Shown: in pieces, positions 62,158 to 64,000 of the stretch
Layout of the letters: every line of letters begins with the position of its first letter
Position numbering within the stretch: the stretch's first letter is position 1
Assembly: GCA_963733265.1 (NCBI GenBank)
Contig: CAVTCF010000002.1
Coordinates: 496,001-560,000 of the forward strand
DNA: 64,000 bases
DNA from: PALSA-1006 sp963733265
GTDB lineage: Bacteria > Pseudomonadota > Gammaproteobacteria > Burkholderiales > Gallionellaceae
Direction of reading: 5' to 3'
The notes under the pieces: model-generated
Database searches by the model: none
What the model was told of the DNA's origin: nothing
Seen by the model: only the letters and a program-made list of their open reading frames with translations
Translations under genes and position numbers: made by a program

Positions 62158-63702
62158 TTAATGGAAATAGCCCGGACCACGAATGTTGTCGTGGAACAGG
62201 GGGAGGCTGCTTTGCGGGATATCTTGCGGCAGCGGTTGTTTGTCCAACTGGTGTTTCAGGATGGAATCAACGGAGGTGTAGCTGATGGCGTTGGTGGCGC
62301 AAGCTCTGCGGCAAGCGGCTTCGACCCGCTCGTTCCCGTAGTGTTTGCCCAGACGGATAATGCCCGCAGCCGCGCGGAATGCCTGCTGGGGATGTGGCTT
62401 GCGTTTGATCAGCGCTTCGATCAGTTTGCTCGTGTGCACACCGACTGAAGCGCCCCAATTCACGATGCGTTCCGGTGTCCATTCGGCCATTTTGCTATGC
62501 GCCTCGGGCATGTGCGCTTTTTCTGTCGAATGTTTTTTATTGCCGAAGTGCAATCTGGCGTGGCTGGCGACACGCTGCCCTCGATAGAATATCTCTACGA
62601 CATACTCGCTGAAGTTAACGTCAAGCTCTTTTCCAATCAGCTTATAGGGTGCCGAGTAATAATATCCATCACCCAGATCAACGTGGTAGTCCAGCCCCAT
62701 GCGAACCTTTTTCCATTCACTGAAGATATGACGCTGTGCGGGCAGGGAACGCATTGCCGGATAGTCGATGGTGCGAAACAACGATTCTCTGCATCCGGCA
62801 AGCTTTTTGAATGGACGCTGATTAAGACGCACAAGCAACTCTCCAATTGCCTCATTCAGTTCCGCCAGGCTAAAGAACGCGCGATTGCGCAGGCAGGCCA
62901 GTATCCAGCGCGTCACCACCAATACACCGCATTCCACTTTGGCTTTATCCCTCGGCTTTCTGCTGCGCGCAGGAATCACGGCGATACAGTAATGATTGGC
63001 AAAGTCGTGATAGCTCGGATTGGTGTCCGGTTCATAGCGGCACGTTTTGCTGACACCGCTCTTGAGGTTGTCCGGCACCAGAATTTCCGGGGCTGCGCCG
63101 AAGTAGTCGAGCATGCGGATGTGACTGCCGATCCAGTCCGGCAGGGTTTGGCTAAAAGTCGCTTCGGCATAGGTGTAGTTGGACGCCCCCATCACGCCGA
63201 CGAAGATTTGCACCTGAAGAATCTCACCGGTGTACCGATCCGTAACCGGCATCGTTTTACCGCAATAGTCCACGAAGCACTTTTCGCCCGCAGGATGTTC
63301 CTGACGCATCACGGCATCGAGCTTGCCTGCCCATTTCCGATAGCTTTCGCAGAACCAGCTGTAGTTGAACCCTTCAGGCTGGTTTGCTTTGTACTCTTGC
63401 CACAACAGGAAAAGGGTGACTCCTTTGCGACGCATCTCCCGGTTCACCTCATCCCAATTCGGCGATGCTCGCAAGACATCAACCGACAATAATTTGGGAG
63501 GAAACAGCCGCGCATTAATATCAACTTCGGTCATGTCGACTGGCAGCGGCCAGGACAAACCGGCTACCGCAAAACGGCGTATGTAGTCACTGATTGTGCT
63601 TCTGGCTACCTGGGTGCTTTTTGATATCTGCCGGTCCGACAGATCGAGGTCAAACTTCAGGCGTAGTATTTCTCTTGTTTTACGCATCGACAACTTCTCC
63701 AT
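62158..63702 (-). CDS. istA: IS21-family transposase IstA
   Basis: A 514-residue DDE transposase. The N-terminal helix-turn-helix (LDLSDRQISKSTQVARSTISDYIRR) is followed by the catalytic core: aspartate in CFVDYCGKTMPV, aspartate in LVPDNLKSGV and glutamate in DKAKVECGVL. A C-terminal beta-barrel region (VDLGDGYYYSAPYKLIGKELDV) follows. It may start at ATG 63702 or at 63687 (MRKTREILRLKF), which has GGAG upstream. With istB it should be able to move the element. Confidence 0.94.
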   Translation of the reverse strand: MEKLSMRKTREILRLKFDLDLSDRQISKSTQVARSTISDYIRRFAVAGLSWPLPVDMTEVDINARLFPPKLLSVDVLRASPNWDEVNREMRRKGVTLFLLWQEYKANQPEGFNYSWFCESYRKWAGKLDAVMRQEHPAGEKCFVDYCGKTMPVTDRYTGEILQVQIFVGVMGASNYTYAEATFSQTLPDWIGSHIRMLDYFGAAPEILVPDNLKSGVSKTCRYEPDTNPSYHDFANHYCIAVIPARSRKPRDKAKVECGVLVVTRWILACLRNRAFFSLAELNEAIGELLVRLNQRPFKKLAGCRESLFRTIDYPAMRSLPAQRHIFSEWKKVRMGLDYHVDLGDGYYYSAPYKLIGKELDVNFSEYVVEIFYRGQRVASHARLHFGNKKHSTEKAHMPEAHSKMAEWTPERIVNWGASVGVHTSKLIEALIKRKPHPQQAFRAAAGIIRLGKHYGNERVEAACRRACATNAISYTSVDSILKHQLDKQPLPQDIPQSSLPLFHDNIRGPGYFH

Positions 63703-63773
63703 ATCCGTCCCTCTTTCCGAAAAAAGGGCGAATGGTAGGTGAATATTATCTTGCGTCGATCCCTGACCAGGGG

Positions 63774-63890
63774 TGGCCGAATCACACCGGAATCGGTGGC
63801 CGAATCACAGCGGAATCAGTGGCCGAATGCTAATGGAATCGGGGGCCGAATGTGCGTGGACTGGGTGGCCGAATGACCGTGGAATACGCA
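63774..63890. repeat. IS21 right end: five repeats with exact 23-bp period
   Basis: The motif TGGCCGAAT begins at 63774, 63797, 63820, 63843 (as GGGCCGAAT) and 63866, exactly 23 bases apart each time, and ends at the element terminus. They are transposase binding sites and not a CRISPR: there are no variable spacers of constant function and no cas genes. Confidence 0.9.
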
Positions 63891-64000
63891 CGTTGCCTGC
63901 GCCGTCTTTTTTGTAGACGCGAATCACGCCCTTGGGCAACGGCATCCCTAGGTGTGCGCTTTCCTTGTTGCTGAATTCGATGAACACGCCAACCTTCATC
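63891..64000 (-). pseudogene. DUF4139 protein gene, upstream part (runs off the window)
   Basis: Codons for KVGVFIEFSNKESAHLGMPL and KGVIRVYKKDGAGN, the DUF4139 segment that directly precedes the C-terminal part at 57034-57393. The gene continues beyond base 64000. The first seven bases (CGTTGCC) are the target duplication. DUF4139 proteins are mostly secreted mucoidy-inhibitor-like proteins of unknown role. Confidence 0.85.

Larger units (their letters stand above)
57394..63890 (-). mobile_element. IS21-family element carrying a passenger gene and a nested RIT element
   Basis: The ends are TGCGCATTCCACG at the left (57394) and the reverse complement TGCGTATTCCACG at the right (63890), giving the TG...CA termini of IS21. 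CGTTGCC is duplicated at 57387-57393 and 63891-63897. Inside are istA and istB (minus strand), a split small DNA-binding-type gene and a complete trio of tyrosine recombinases. Total 6,497 bp, of which about 3.4 kb is the nested insertion. Confidence 0.9.

Noticed and set aside
63774..63890. Regular 23-bp repeats resembling a CRISPR array
   Set aside because: The repeats end exactly at an IS21 terminus, occur inverted at the other end and have no cas genes; they are transposase binding sites.

Overview
The window looks like chromosomal DNA of a beta-proteobacterium, most likely an autotrophic, sulfur- or iron-oxidising member of the Nitrosomonadales (Gallionellaceae or Sulfuricellaceae type). 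This is inferred from the gene order rimP-nusA-infB-rbfA-truB-rpsO-pnp, the protein sequences of the housekeeping genes, a cbbQ-cbbO pair (RuBisCO activase), sulfide:quinone oxidoreductase and several sulfur-stress genes. No rRNA or other taxonomic marker is present.

Positions 1-18,100 are mostly core genome. The left edge (1-930) is the end of an integrated element: a partial unknown gene and a 5'-truncated integrase pointing at the 3' end of tRNA-Pro. Then follow, on the minus strand, pgsA, uvrC, udgB, pnp, rpsO, truB, rbfA, infB, nusA and rimP, with terminators after pnp, after rpsO and just ahead of rimP. An orphan ParA, rlmB, rnr and tRNA-Leu(CAG) close this part. Positions 18,100-22,300 are decaying: a heptanucleotide tandem repeat, ihfB, an orphan AAA ATPase, a frameshifted membrane protein gene, a complete IS30-family element and a broken rhodanese gene.

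Positions 22,300-39,900 form a sulfur and respiration neighbourhood. It holds cbbQO behind a palindromic operator candidate, a CydX-like micro-ORF, an SQR-type flavoprotein and a 54-residue protein. Convergent to these is an operon RND pump - DUF2892 - TolC-like channel - ArsR regulator - rhodanese. A second ArsR regulator with a TauE exporter, a CcoG-like ferredoxin, and a Crp/Fnr - DUF2892 - CZB cluster follow. Both ArsR regulators carry Cys37 and Cys103, the 66-residue spacing of the persulfide sensors SqrR and BigR. I therefore read the locus as a reactive-sulfur response module. The RND pump has no adaptor (membrane fusion) gene.

Positions 40,000-57,000 are signalling and transport: a chemoreceptor with C-terminal CZB domain, a PhnD-PAS-PAS histidine kinase, a MacB-like ABC system with a TetR regulator, a YeiH/LysR pair, and an OmpR-type two-component system. 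An 11-bp-spaced CTAACG repeat lies upstream of that system and of a Pal/OmpA-like lipoprotein gene. A receiver-only paralogue of the response regulator, a short two-copy structured repeat and a secreted truncated globin follow.

The right end (57,034-64,000) is a nest of mobile elements resolvable to the base. A DUF4139 gene is split by an IS21-family element (57,394-63,890, 7-bp target duplication CGTTGCC). That element carries istA, istB and a small DNA-binding-type passenger gene, and the passenger gene is itself split by a trio of tyrosine recombinases (RIT-type element, perfect 29-bp terminal inverted repeats) with a perfect 32-bp palindrome at one end.
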